The position numbers were made by a program, and so were the translations under genes. The notes under the pieces were generated by a model. It ran no database searches, was not told where the DNA came from, and was given only the letters and a program-made list of their open reading frames with translations. Below, piece after piece: positions 11,127 through 21,856 of a stretch of DNA of 64,000 nucleotides; the stretch's first letter is position 1; every line of letters begins with the position of its first letter. The stretch lies in contig JAIXMF010000001.1 in assembly GCA_025201365.1 (NCBI GenBank), forward strand, positions 1,054,001 through 1,118,000, in the 5' to 3' direction. The stretch is from Syncephalis plumigaleata (lineage: Eukaryota; Zoopagomycota; Zoopagomycetes; Zoopagales; Piptocephalidaceae).

Positions 11127-14123
11127 ATGGCTGAACTAGATGCCGCGGGTGGCCGTAAGCGTACCGCCTTTACATCAAGAGAAAGTTCCGACGAGGATAA
11201 CGAAAAGAAAGCGCAGCTATTGTCGCAAGACGATCAAGCTAGTTCGAATGATGATTTCTCAATTAAAGGCAAGGCTACGAAATATGGCATCAGTGAGGAA
11301 CTTCCGCACTTTACGGTAAGTAGTATATGGAATTGCCATACTCTTGACCCTAGTAATAGATGGTCACTGGTTGATGTTATTGGGAATATACTAACATTTA
11401 TGTTATTTTTTGTAGTTCCGCTCGGTTGCTTTCGGTTTAGCAATTGGATCTTTGCTTTGCTTTTCCAATACGTATTTCGGTCTACAAACCGGATGGATCT
11501 CCATGATGTCGCTACAGTCGTCATTGATGGGATTCGTCTTTTTCAAGTTAATCAGTAAATATCTCACTGTGCCATTTGGACCGGTGGAGAATGTCCTACT
11601 ACAAACGACTGCCGTGGCCACGGCAACCATGCCATTAGCCGGTGGATTTGTCGGTGTCATCCCGGCACTTGCCATGCTTACCACAGAGGATACACCAACA
11701 GGTGCGTTAAGACTGTCGTTCGCTGAAATGATATTCTGGGGATTCGGCATCGCTTTCTTTGGTGTGTTCTTTGCTATTCCCCTAAGAAAACAAACGATCA
11801 TCAAGGAGAAGCTTCGTTTCCCTTCGGGTACGGCTACCGCACAAATGATTGCACTGCTACATCGTCAGACCGATCCATTGGCGGACGACGAGAGTACTCG
11901 AGACAACAAGGAGTCGTCAACGTCCGATAAAGCATTACAAGCCACCGGTAACTCGTGCGAAACCGCCGTTGTCGATCAAGAAGCAAGCGATCGCGACTGG
12001 AAACAAAAGATGAAAGGTCTAGGCTGGTCATTCGTCATTAGCGGTTTCTACACTATACTATCCTATTTCGTACCGGTTATCGGCGCACTTCCCGTAGGCG
12101 ATTGGGTGACTGGATTTGCCGTTCCATTCGCCGAATGGAAATGGTTCTTGACGCCATCTCTCAGTTACGCCGGACAGGGCATCATTATGGGTCTACACAC
12201 CACACTCTCCATGTTGCTCGGTGCCGTTGTTGGATGGGGTATTCTTGGTCCGATAGCCAAGAGCAAGGGATGGGCACCAGGTCCGGTGAATGACTCCAAG
12301 GACGGTGCTCGCGGCTGGATTGTCTGGGTGTCGTTGGCCATTTTAATATCCGAATCATTGATTTCTCTCTCGGTGATCACGGTCAAGGAAGTTACTAAAC
12401 GCTGGCAAGCTCGTCAGGAGGCTAAGCGACGACAAGATGCCGTTATGGAGGGACAACAGCCACGTGAGCAAGACCAACTACTAGTCGATGAGGATGAAAA
12501 CCTACCCGAACACATGAAAGTGCCCAACTGGGTCACGTACACCGGTCTAGCCGCGAGTTCGGTGCTTTGTATGATTGCAGCCAGTGTCGTCTTCAAGCTT
12601 GTTTGGTATGCAAGTCTCTTGTCGGTAGTTCTAGCCTGTCTACTTAGTGTTCTAGCGGTAAGTAATCTTCATCAAGTATAGTGCAATATGGATGTTGTTT
12701 CTTTTCTCCTATGTATGTATGTATGTATGTATGTGTGTGTACGTATACATGTGTACGTATGTGTACGTATACGTATGTGTATGTGCGTGTATATCCACTA
12801 CTACCACGCATGTGCACTTGACCACGATGATTGATTGAGTGAATGAATGACCGAACGAGTGTACAAATCAACGAGTAGTTTCACTTGCATACCGGTACAT
12901 ATGCTCGGGTACTTTCCTGAATAGTACTGGCTTATTGCCCCTGATAAGTAGGGTTGTCGCTTTAGCGGGATACTCCTAGTGTACTGCTTTCGACCATAAC
13001 CTGTTTCTGTATTGCTACTTTTGACTTCATTGCCTCCCTATACTGGTCAATGCACACACACATACACATACATACACATACAGAGGAAGAAAGAAAGAAA
13101 GAAAGAAACAGAATACTTGTACTATACATACAGATATACAGGTAGCTAACTGACATCTCGGCGTTGTTGACGTCTACCTTTGTCCATGTATAGGTTCGCG
13201 CGCTTGGTGAAACCGACTTGAATCCAGTCAGCGGTATCGGTAAAATCTCTCAAGTGATTTATGCCGGTGTTACTCCTGGCAATATTGTAGCCAACTTGAT
13301 TGCTGGTGGTATCGCCGAAGCTGGTGCACTACAGGCCGGTGACATGATGCAGGATCTAAAAACAGGTCATTTACTGCGCGCCTCGCCTCGTGCTCAGTTC
13401 TACGGTCAGCTAGCCGGCAGTTGCTTCTCGGTTATCGTGGCCGTACTCGCTTATTGGACATTCGCCTCCGTGTATACCATTCCGGGCCCGGAGTTCGAAG
13501 CACCTACTGCAAAGGTAAGTAGAGCAAAAAAAAGCAAAAACAATACAGCCTATGTGGACTAAGAAGTTAGGCATGGTGTACTTGCACTGTGCCTTCCTTT
13601 AGTAGTAAAAATAGCCACCATATCGACGTCATCGTTACTAATTCTCTTTCTTTCTTTCTTTCTTTCTTTCCCTCGTTCTCGCTCTCATTCCCATGTGTAG
13701 ATCTGGCTTGAGATGGCACACTTGGTTAACGGACAGCCTTTGCCGAACAATATTGCTCCGTTTATCATTGGTTCAGCTGCTCTATTCGCCATACCTCCAT
13801 TACTTGAATTGCGTTTCCCTAACTCTCGCTACTTGCACTACGTACCCTCGGGAATTGCCTTTGCCATGGGTATCTACACCACTCCTAACTATGTGATTCC
13901 ACGTGTGCTCGGCTCAATAGGCGCAGAGGTATACCAATGGTATCACAATCGTAAGAATCCAGCTGGAGCTCGCTCGCTCAAGGTGTTCGTTATCATCATA
14001 GCAAGTGGATTCGTTCTAGGCGAGGGTACTCTGTTCGTGTTTAATATTATTTTCAAGGCATCCAAGATTCAACCATTAACTTGCGCCGGATGTATCTATG
14101 GTATTTGCTCTGGCTGCAAATAG
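11127..14123 (+). CDS. OPT-superfamily transporter (yeast YGL114W-like)
   Basis: Members of this family are polytopic membrane transporters of oligopeptides or related metal-chelate substrates; the substrate of the YGL114W branch is unclear. Exons: 11127-11315, 11416-12657, 13194-13514, 13701-14123, giving 724 residues with no frame break. After an acidic cytosolic N-terminus the sequence shows FRSVAFGLAIGSLLC, NTYFGLQTGW (an OPT hallmark), ENVLLQTTAVATATMPL, LRFPSGTATAQMIALLH, then ALGETDLNPVSGIGKISQ and YVPSGIAFAMGIY, with many hydrophobic segments between. The protein ends in a Cys-rich tail (CAGCIYGICSGCK). Introns 2 (536 nt) and 3 (186 nt) are far larger than the 60-100 nt norm of the window and are packed with simple repeats. 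The start codon has good context (ATCATGG). Confidence 0.93.
12711..12794. repeat. (GTAT)n/(TG)n tract in OPT intron 2
   Basis: This is a GTAT array that degrades into mixed TG and GTAC units. It lies about 50 nt inside the 536-nt second intron of the OPT gene and is complementary to the AC/ACAT tract at 13052-13082 of the same intron. Confidence 0.85.
13052..13109. repeat. (AC/ACAT)n plus (GAAA)n tract in OPT intron 2
   Basis: Alternating CACACA and CATACA units (13052-13082) are followed by a GAAA array (13087-13109), close to the 3' end of OPT intron 2. The first part is complementary to 12711-12794. The second is complementary to the TTTC array in intron 3. Confidence 0.85.
13645..13670. 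repeat. (TTTC)n tract in OPT intron 3
   Basis: This uninterrupted TTTC array lies about 30 nt before the intron 3 acceptor and can serve as its polypyrimidine tract. It is complementary to the GAAA array at 13087-13109. Confidence 0.85.
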
Positions 14124-14910
14124 TATGACAGTTGAACAGCAACAACAACAACACATTTGGAAAGAGTGGACCATATGACGAACATGTCATCATCATCCCT
14201 TGCACGTAGCAATAGCAATAGCCGTCATATACACTGCACGAACTAGTGTTCAGTAAAGGATCGCGAGATACATGTCATCCTTGATTTTTATCAACATTAA
14301 CATTGCAATGAGTTTCCCTCATTACTCGTTGTGTATGTATGTATGTATCTATCAGTCTATTTATCGATCTCTTTCTCTCTTCCCATCGTGTCAGTCATAC
14401 GAATGCGTATATTGCTTGCTATATCATTTTATTTATTGTATGGCTGTTTCGTTTAGTATTGTCTCTCTCTTTCTTTCCACACTAAATAAACAAGACGAAA
14501 TATCACTATCTACTTACAACTTTCTCTTTGTCTAACTTGTCATTACTAGCTTTCCTCTATGTCATTGATGACCGTTCTACGGTCGTTCCATCGATGCACA
14601 CATGTTTGCAGCCACTGCATAAGGTGCATAAAATTACCATTTACAACGAGGACGGATACCTGTTTACTCTAAAGTCAAGTCTTGTGTCGTATGTGATATT
14701 TTGTAGTGTTTTTTTCGAGAACGTTAGGCGACGTCAACATGCATTGTCGCTGCATGATCATTCGTGTACAGCAGTAGGCTTAAACTTTCCGTTCCATGTG
14801 TAACAATTGGTCCTTGTATGGACGAACACTTGAAGGGAGAATATACGCTGGTCATTGGTCCCTGCAATAGGATGGATGCCTATGTCATTTCCATAACACG
14901 CGAGGATACG

Positions 14911-15077
14911 AACATACATACACATACACAGACACATACGCGCGCACATACGTGCACACATCACACATACGCGCACACACGCGTATAACATACATACATA
15001 CATACAGACGTACAGACATACAGACATACATACAGATATACAGACATACGCAAACATGCACACACACACACACACAA
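14911..15077. repeat. AC-rich alternating purine-pyrimidine tract
   Basis: About 165 bp of ACAT, ACAG, CACG and (CA)n units include runs such as CGCGCACATACGTGC, ending in an uninterrupted (CA)n. Such alternating sequence is prone to length change and to left-handed DNA. Confidence 0.85.
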
Positions 15078-18000
15078 CAGATTGACATTTATTCAAATGA
15101 TTGTAAAACAGTCACACCTACAAGCTGTTCAGATATTGTTTCTACATGGATTAATATTTGTCTTACAGGACTGGATCACTAAATAGATCCGATAATTTAA
15201 GGTGGACTATCTTTTATAAACGAAACCTTTTTTAGTGTATCTACCACTACATCACCCAACTTTTGTACTCACAAATTCAAACTCCGATGTAACATAATCA
15301 AAGTGCATTTGGCGAAAAAAGATACTAAGCCTTTCATCGACATGCAAGAACATTCATATCGTTGCTAGCGCACAAACGCCTTTGAAATTACTCAGAGAGG
15401 TAGTTGGACGTACAATATGTGGCGGCCATGTGGTACATTGCAGCTAAACGTTGTCCAGGGTGCTGACGAGTGAGTGAGTTGGAATAATGAGTTCACTTCT
15501 TTGAAGCTCGGCCTTGGTTAAGACGCATACGCGGAGCCAGTAAAAAGGAAGCACCACCAAAAAGGAAATTGCTGCATAGTTAACACCGTGAGCAGCATTG
15601 CTAAATGCTATTGTTTCCACTGAAGTAGTATTCGGCCAGTGTAATCTACCTGTGTACACGTTTGTCTACACGTCGTCTACCTATCATTTGTGGTTGCAAT
15701 GATCAAGACCATTAAAGCGACTATGTTGATTTCCAGTTTTTTTTGCTTGTTCTTTTCCAATAGCTGCATCTCTACCTCTTCATTTGCTACCTATATTTCG
15801 AAAACAACAACGACTAATTGTCGTGCAACTAAGCAGCGTGACACAAGACAGGTTTAAACGTTATCAACTGGTTGAGCTTTTATCAATTGTCGATCGCGCC
15901 AATAGAAACTCTAAGGTTTTGTCCTCGCGTTGCTTGCTTCGGCGTTAACCGTAACTAACAACGATAGCACTAGCTATCTCGCAGCTGTACACTGAACTAT
16001 TCGCTTTAGCGACGCTACATTCTCGTGAAATAATGCAGTGATTCATGTCATTCGATAAAGCTCTAATCAACTCGGTCGTAATCTATTTTTTCCTCCTTTC
16101 GACTCGTTAAACTTTGTCCACTGGTAAGTTTGCTTTCACTTTTCTCTCTTCTTTCTTCTTTCTTTCTTTCTCTCTTTATCTTGCTCGCTCGCGCTACATT
16201 GATTCGTGCAAGATTGTCATGCCTTTCGGGGACTGCTTTTGTAGCAGGCTTCTTTTCTTTCCGACGCATCTGCTCGAGGGGGCTAAACTGCATAGTTATA
16301 ATGTTAGACAAGATTATAAATTAGTTATGATAATGATTTTGGCTGGTCAGTTTTTTATCCGTTCCATTCCTCCCATTTCGAACCTTTCCTTCCATCCATT
16401 TGCCCGCCAATTCGCTTGCTCTTCTTTTTTTCCGTACACTCACTTGCTCGCTTGCTCTCTCGTTCACTTACTTACTTATTTACCTACTTATTACCTACTT
16501 ATTACCTATTCACTTATTTTCCAACCTACTCGATAACCTATTCACTCGCTTGCACCTATCCTCTACTCTCCCGAACTGTTATTCTTACTCCTACTTTTTG
16601 ATACGACTCGATATATCCTGCGTTTATCTCGTTCTTCATTTCGCGCGTCTACTTTTCATATTACACTCCTGTCCTTTCATCTTTAATACACTAAGACTGT
16701 ATCATAAAAAGAAAAAGAAAAGATAGCACTGCTGTTCTTTCTTTGTTCTTGCTGTGTCACCAGACTAGCAGTGGAACAGTGCCGTTACGCGTTGCTAAAC
16801 GAGAACGTATCGGCAGAACTATTATACATACTTTATGTATTGTGCCACTTTAAGATACAGCCAGTGTATTGTTTAATAACCATTGATATATACACACACA
16901 TATATATACGCTACCACTTTCACGCCCATTGAATATTATCGGGACATCTTAATTTGCTATTTAGGTAGAGTATGATGCATTACAACATCTATATTAATCT
17001 TTATGCGTATGCCGGAGTTTTAATACATATCTATATATGTGATATACCGTACTAACAAGGCAATTGTTATATCTGCAACCTTCCTCTAGTATATGCCTAT
17101 TCACTTTGTAATTATTACTGGGCAACTTTTCAACGCAATTACACTTTATTGTAGGTTTTGATAGTATTTCAACGTTATCAGGTAATATAACAAACTACAT
17201 ATTACAATGGAAAGGAAAAAGAAATACTAACACATTTGATGATACTCCTCAGATACCAGAGTTTGCCAAGTGTTACTATTGCAAGCAAGTTTATTCATAT
17301 ATATTCATACATATACATATACATACATATATATATATTGACGAGAATCAAATCTAGCAATAAGGTGAGTTATCAAACTGTTATCCATTCAAAGTCAATC
17401 GATTATGCGGTAATACTTGCTACAATCTATGAATGAGTATTATGGGTCATTTTTTAAGTGGAAACAAGCTGCACTTAATTTCATACCCTTGTTCAGGCAC
17501 AATAGCTTAAACCATGTGTCAATGTTTGATGTATAACTAATGATAAGGCGATGGTGATCATTACTTTTGTAACCCAAAAGTATTCGAGATAACATAGACA
17601 TACTAGTATGTTTACATTGCTTATTCAATCGTTCATCTATTGTATTGCTGGTATTATCATCCGCATTAACGAGTCTCGCTCGCTCGCTCTTTCTTCCCGT
17701 TATAATCGCCCCAATTCATTTGCCACTCTCATGCAATGAATCGAGTTGCACGCTCGTTGTCCTTGTGATGCACCACGCTGATTTCGGAGTAACCCTGAAT
17801 ACCAGCTGGTATTAATTTCCATTTTCCCTTGGCAATCAGCGACACGCTGCCAATTGGAGCTTCTTACTTTTGATACATATTCATGCTAATGCCATCTGGT
17901 GTATGAAAAGTACCAATATCATATGACTGTGGCAATAGCTCAAAGCAATAACAGCGTAATTAGTCGAGCATTGGCACATTTATTGATAATTCGATTATTG

Positions 18001-18280
18001 TATAGCATTTTAATGCGTAAGAATGTCAAAGCATTAAGTTACTCTTATTGTTTTGATGGATTCTCACTCTCTACATGAAGATCTTGCACTGCTGAGCCGT
18101 TCATGTATTTATGCGCGCATAAATTTCGAGAAACATTGTTGTTACAACATGTGAATGCATGGAAATCACTTGACCAGTTCTATACAAGCTTCTTGCTCGT
18201 TGTTCGAATACATTCAATGACTATGCGCATCAATAGCTACTACTAGAGTATAGCTGCACGCGAACGAACATAGACACTCA

Positions 18281-18319
18281 TACACGTACACACACACACG
18301 TACGCACGTATAGACACGC
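18281..18319. repeat. short AC/ACGT-rich tract
   Basis: Mixed ACAC, ACGT and ACGC units, 39 bp. It is on the same strand orientation as the 14911 tract and opposite to the GT tracts at 19376 and 19865. Confidence 0.7.
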
Positions 18320-19375
18320 ATAGATATGCAAGTATTAGCGAGCTACTATATAAGTTTGTCATTGATTTATTTTGTAAAACAAAAAGCAACTACACACGTT
18401 AGTATCTGCGTGAATCTGCGCAACCTCAAAGGTCGACACCTTCATGCGTTTGCAAACCTCTCTCTTACATGATGTTCCCCTTTAAGCAAAGAAAAACGTC
18501 TTTCACTAAGCGGAAGAGTGCGTATCTCCCCGCACACATGCGTCTACAAGTCGAAAACACGACTATTATTAGGGAATATTTAATCGTCGGTCTCTTTTCT
18601 TGACAGAATTCACGCGGTATCCACGTATCGTGTGCTAGGCTCACTGCATCAGCATACTCAAGACCTGACATCCCATATGGGCCGTGCCAACTGTAACTAT
18701 ACTTTCTGACTTGGAGATTTATGGCGTGCACCACTACCATTACTATTACCATCACCATCTCGTGTTGATGATTTCTAATATTAGTGGCCAGACTCTTTCT
18801 TACAACGCGCTCGTTTCTTTTCTTTTTGGACTGTTGCTGTCGCCACTGTCATCATCATCATCATCACTCCACTGCCACTACTATTACTATTACTATTACT
18901 ACTCCTATCATTGTGCGTAAACTAATATACATTTCATTTTCTCTTCCTAGACACCGTCCTATCACACCATCCTTCTTCTGGTTGTCGACAAAAAAACAGT
19001 CTACGTGTTCGCGCTTGACCAGTGTAAACAACACCTCTTCATAAAACTCGCTGCTAAAACACGTTGGTAAGTAAATAGTATAGGCGCATTGGGTAAGAGT
19101 GTGTATCAAGATATGCGTACAAGTGTTCAAAGATGTGTCGAGAGAAAGGCCAACTTGCTCTGTTATCGACGGCCTTTGTCTTTTCCAATGAAGTTCCCAA
19201 GTCCACTTCGTGCTTGTCATTTGAATTCCACTCATGACACCTCCTTCATATTGTGTTCTGTAACTGATAATTATACCTTTTGAGCTGAGGAATAACCAGT
19301 CCGGGACACTAGTAGTCTATGTCCGGACTTGCTGGTAATGAACCATAAGGAATTCAACAAACGGCGACGAGATAA

Positions 19376-19463
19376 ATGTGTGTGTGTGTGGATGCGTGTG
19401 GGTGTGCGTGCGTTTGCGGGTGTGCGTATATGTGTTTGTGTGCTCATGGGTTTGTGTTTGTGA
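19376..19463. repeat. GT/GC-rich tract
   Basis: TGTG, TGCG and TTTG units over about 88 bp. It is the complement in kind of the AC tracts at 14911 and 18281. Confidence 0.8.
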
Positions 19464-19864
19464 ATGTTATCAGACTCACTCGCGGTTAATAATGGCCTTG
19501 AGAGATACTACATTGTTGCGCAAGCCATTAAAGTCCATTTGCGGAAATGATCGTCCCCTACCTCATTCTTGGTGTCTTCTTACCAAATCTGTATGTTCGT
19601 CGCTATGTTCCGCGGAACATGCACATGACTGATGTAGCGATCGACCCGACTAGCAATTAATTTATCATCTCCGCCTGTCTTGTGACACTTTAAGCTGTTT
19701 ATAGTCAGCGCTTTACGGTTCTATCGTTCTCAGACTTGTCTTTTTATTACATGCTTTGTTAATGATTGGCATGAACAGGCGAACGAGTAGATGAATGAAC
19801 AAAATGAATGCAGGAGTAGGTATACGGGTACACTTGTAGCAAGTAATTTCGTACGGGTGCATGG

Positions 19865-19953
19865 ATGTGTGTGTATATGCGTGTGTGTGCCCGCGCGCGT
19901 TGTATTGTATTCTTTTTGTGTGAGCGTCTGTATGGATGTGTGTGTGTGTGTGC
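19865..19953. repeat. GT and CG alternating tract
   Basis: Two (TG)n runs flank CCCGCGCGCGTTG, an alternating CG block that is one of the stronger left-handed-DNA candidates in the window. Confidence 0.75.
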
Positions 19954-21348
19954 ATTCCTCGCCTTGATATGTTGCGAATGCACGTTCTTCATACTAGTGA
20001 CCGGTATACGGATCCTTTTCGATCGTAATCCGTTTCCTCTTCTGGTGTCATCTCTAGCGATTTCGTCCACTTTTGGACCGACACACTCGTTAACTCCATT
20101 TATCTCACTTGATATCTAGTGCGTTTACTATTGAACTCGAAAAGAAAAGGCTGACTCGGTACTGGCAAGAGCCTTTTTTTCCTGTGGACTGTGGATAGGC
20201 CAATGTGCGCCAGTCCGATCAATGCCATCACTACTTCCATGTGCACATCGGATGACTATTAGCTTTTTTTGCTTCTCCTTTTTTAATTGCTATTTTCTTC
20301 ATACGATTTGTGAAGTTCGCGCTTTCTCCTTTTATACGATTTGTTATTATTAATGTCGTCTATCTTTACCACTACTTGCTTACTAACCGACTTGTCTGCT
20401 CGAAAACTGTAACTCTAATTAAGCGCATCGGCTAAACCAATACGCGCGCTCACGAACAAGCTTGGTAAGTGCACGCAAATGATATGGACAGCGCTTGTGT
20501 TTGCGTAGGAAAGGTAGGCTGGCCACCAGGGATTAAGTGGTAGAGTGGTGCAAGCCAAGTGTATTGCAATTTCTTCCTTCTTTTTATACCTAAAATCTCA
20601 ATGTATGCTACTTACACGCGCACGCACGCACACACATATCACCTACATATTTGTATATGTAGACATATATCGATCATATCGTGTTCTTTTTATCAATGAC
20701 GAGATAGTATGGCAATGATGGCAATGATGATGATGATGATGGAAGGTATTATATCCATTGCTATTGCCTATTTACTTATAGTAGCACCTTTGCTTGTCAA
20801 CCTTCCATTGTCCGTGCGCTACCTGCCTATTGAAGGTATTTGGTGTCGCCTATGCTTTGGCAACATTCGTATAATGGCAACTAGTTAATTAGCTCTTTTA
20901 TTGCTCAATTGAAGCTCCGCTCGAATTTATGCGGATCATGTTGCCATTCCTGACATATTCATCCGCAATCACACCTTGTTACTCACTCACTCACACTCAC
21001 TTGCTCACTTTCACTTACTTGAACTTCCTAATTCAAACATTGTTGTAGCCAGTATTGACATTCTATATTGCCTCGCTAGTATTGTTACTATTGCTGTTAT
21101 CATCATCATCATTATCATCATTGTCATCATCTTAGTTGTTACTACGACAACTATTGGCCTAATCTTACTTGTCTACGAGCAAGCTATTACTGCTTACACA
21201 ATTGTAGTATGCCATGAAATGAGCAATACCAAACTGAAAACTGGTAAATACACACAAACACACGTATACTATTGCTGTACATGATTTGCTTCATTTTTCT
21301 GAACTATCCCATTAAAGTTCAATAATCGCTACGATAGCGATCATCATT

Positions 21349-21606
21349 TTATTTCTCGATAATCAACGGTACACTTCTTGTCTCTGATCCTACCCTATTC
21401 TCCCAAGCAAACATTAAGTAGCAATTCCATTTTGATGCAAGAAATAAGGAATTGACATCGCTATCTTTGAGCACTGCAATCAACTTGGCATAGAATGCCA
21501 TTGCTTGGCAGTGCCTATTGTTGTAACTTTGATTGCCAAGGCATGTTATTAACATTTCCTCTACACTGTTAGGCGTTTGACTATTGGTATTCTCAAAATC
21601 AACCAT
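21349..21606 (-). CDS. possible 85-residue protein
   Basis: The open frame begins MVDFENTNSQTPNSVEEM and has a protein-like composition (LITCLGNQS, MAFYAKLIAVLKDSD) without microsatellite bias. I recognise no family, and no introns or membrane segments are evident. It lies 250 bp upstream of the GATA start on the opposite strand. If that gene has upstream leader exons, this frame would lie inside a leader intron. It could equally be chance. Confidence 0.25.
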   Translation of the reverse strand: MVDFENTNSQTPNSVEEMLITCLGNQSYNNRHCQAMAFYAKLIAVLKDSDVNSLFLASKWNCYLMFAWENRVGSETRSVPLIIEK

Positions 21607-21856
21607 TTGTATTAGTAGCGGTCCCGGTATATCGTCTAGGAAGCCGTCGAGTAGTGTAATACCGACAATCTCTTGTTGGTCCTACTTTTACGTCTAAATC
21701 AACTGGTTGTTAGACGTAGTTTCTTCCACTGCTTCTTCTACTTTAGACCGTTGTGTTGTTTCTCATTTTTCTTTATTTCAACAACAACCATAATCCTAAT
21801 TATAAAAACAACAACAACAACTATCATAATAACAATAATAATATCAGTATAGTAGG

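Larger units (their letters stand above)
14124..21856. other. 7.7 kb gene-poor stretch
   Basis: I find no convincing protein gene here. The stretch holds AC-rich and GT-rich simple repeats, several CT-rich blocks (about 16130-16190, 16440-16560, 18800-18960, 20270-20340) and three plus-strand consensus splice donors of the form G|GTAAGT at 16124, 19067 and 20465. It ends with an acceptor-like TATAG at 21852, four bases before the ATG of the PAS-GATA gene. I read it as 3' flank of the OPT gene plus a long regulatory and leader region of the GATA gene. Open frames such as 14758-15096 minus are translations of microsatellites. Confidence 0.5.

Noticed and set aside
11834-12386. Several open frames antisense to or overlapping OPT exon 2
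   Set aside because: The OPT reading is a long, motif-rich frame; the others are shadows of it.
14758-15096. Minus-strand Cys/Val/Tyr-rich open frame
   Set aside because: It translates the AC/ACAT microsatellite and has no stop only because the repeat lacks stop codons.
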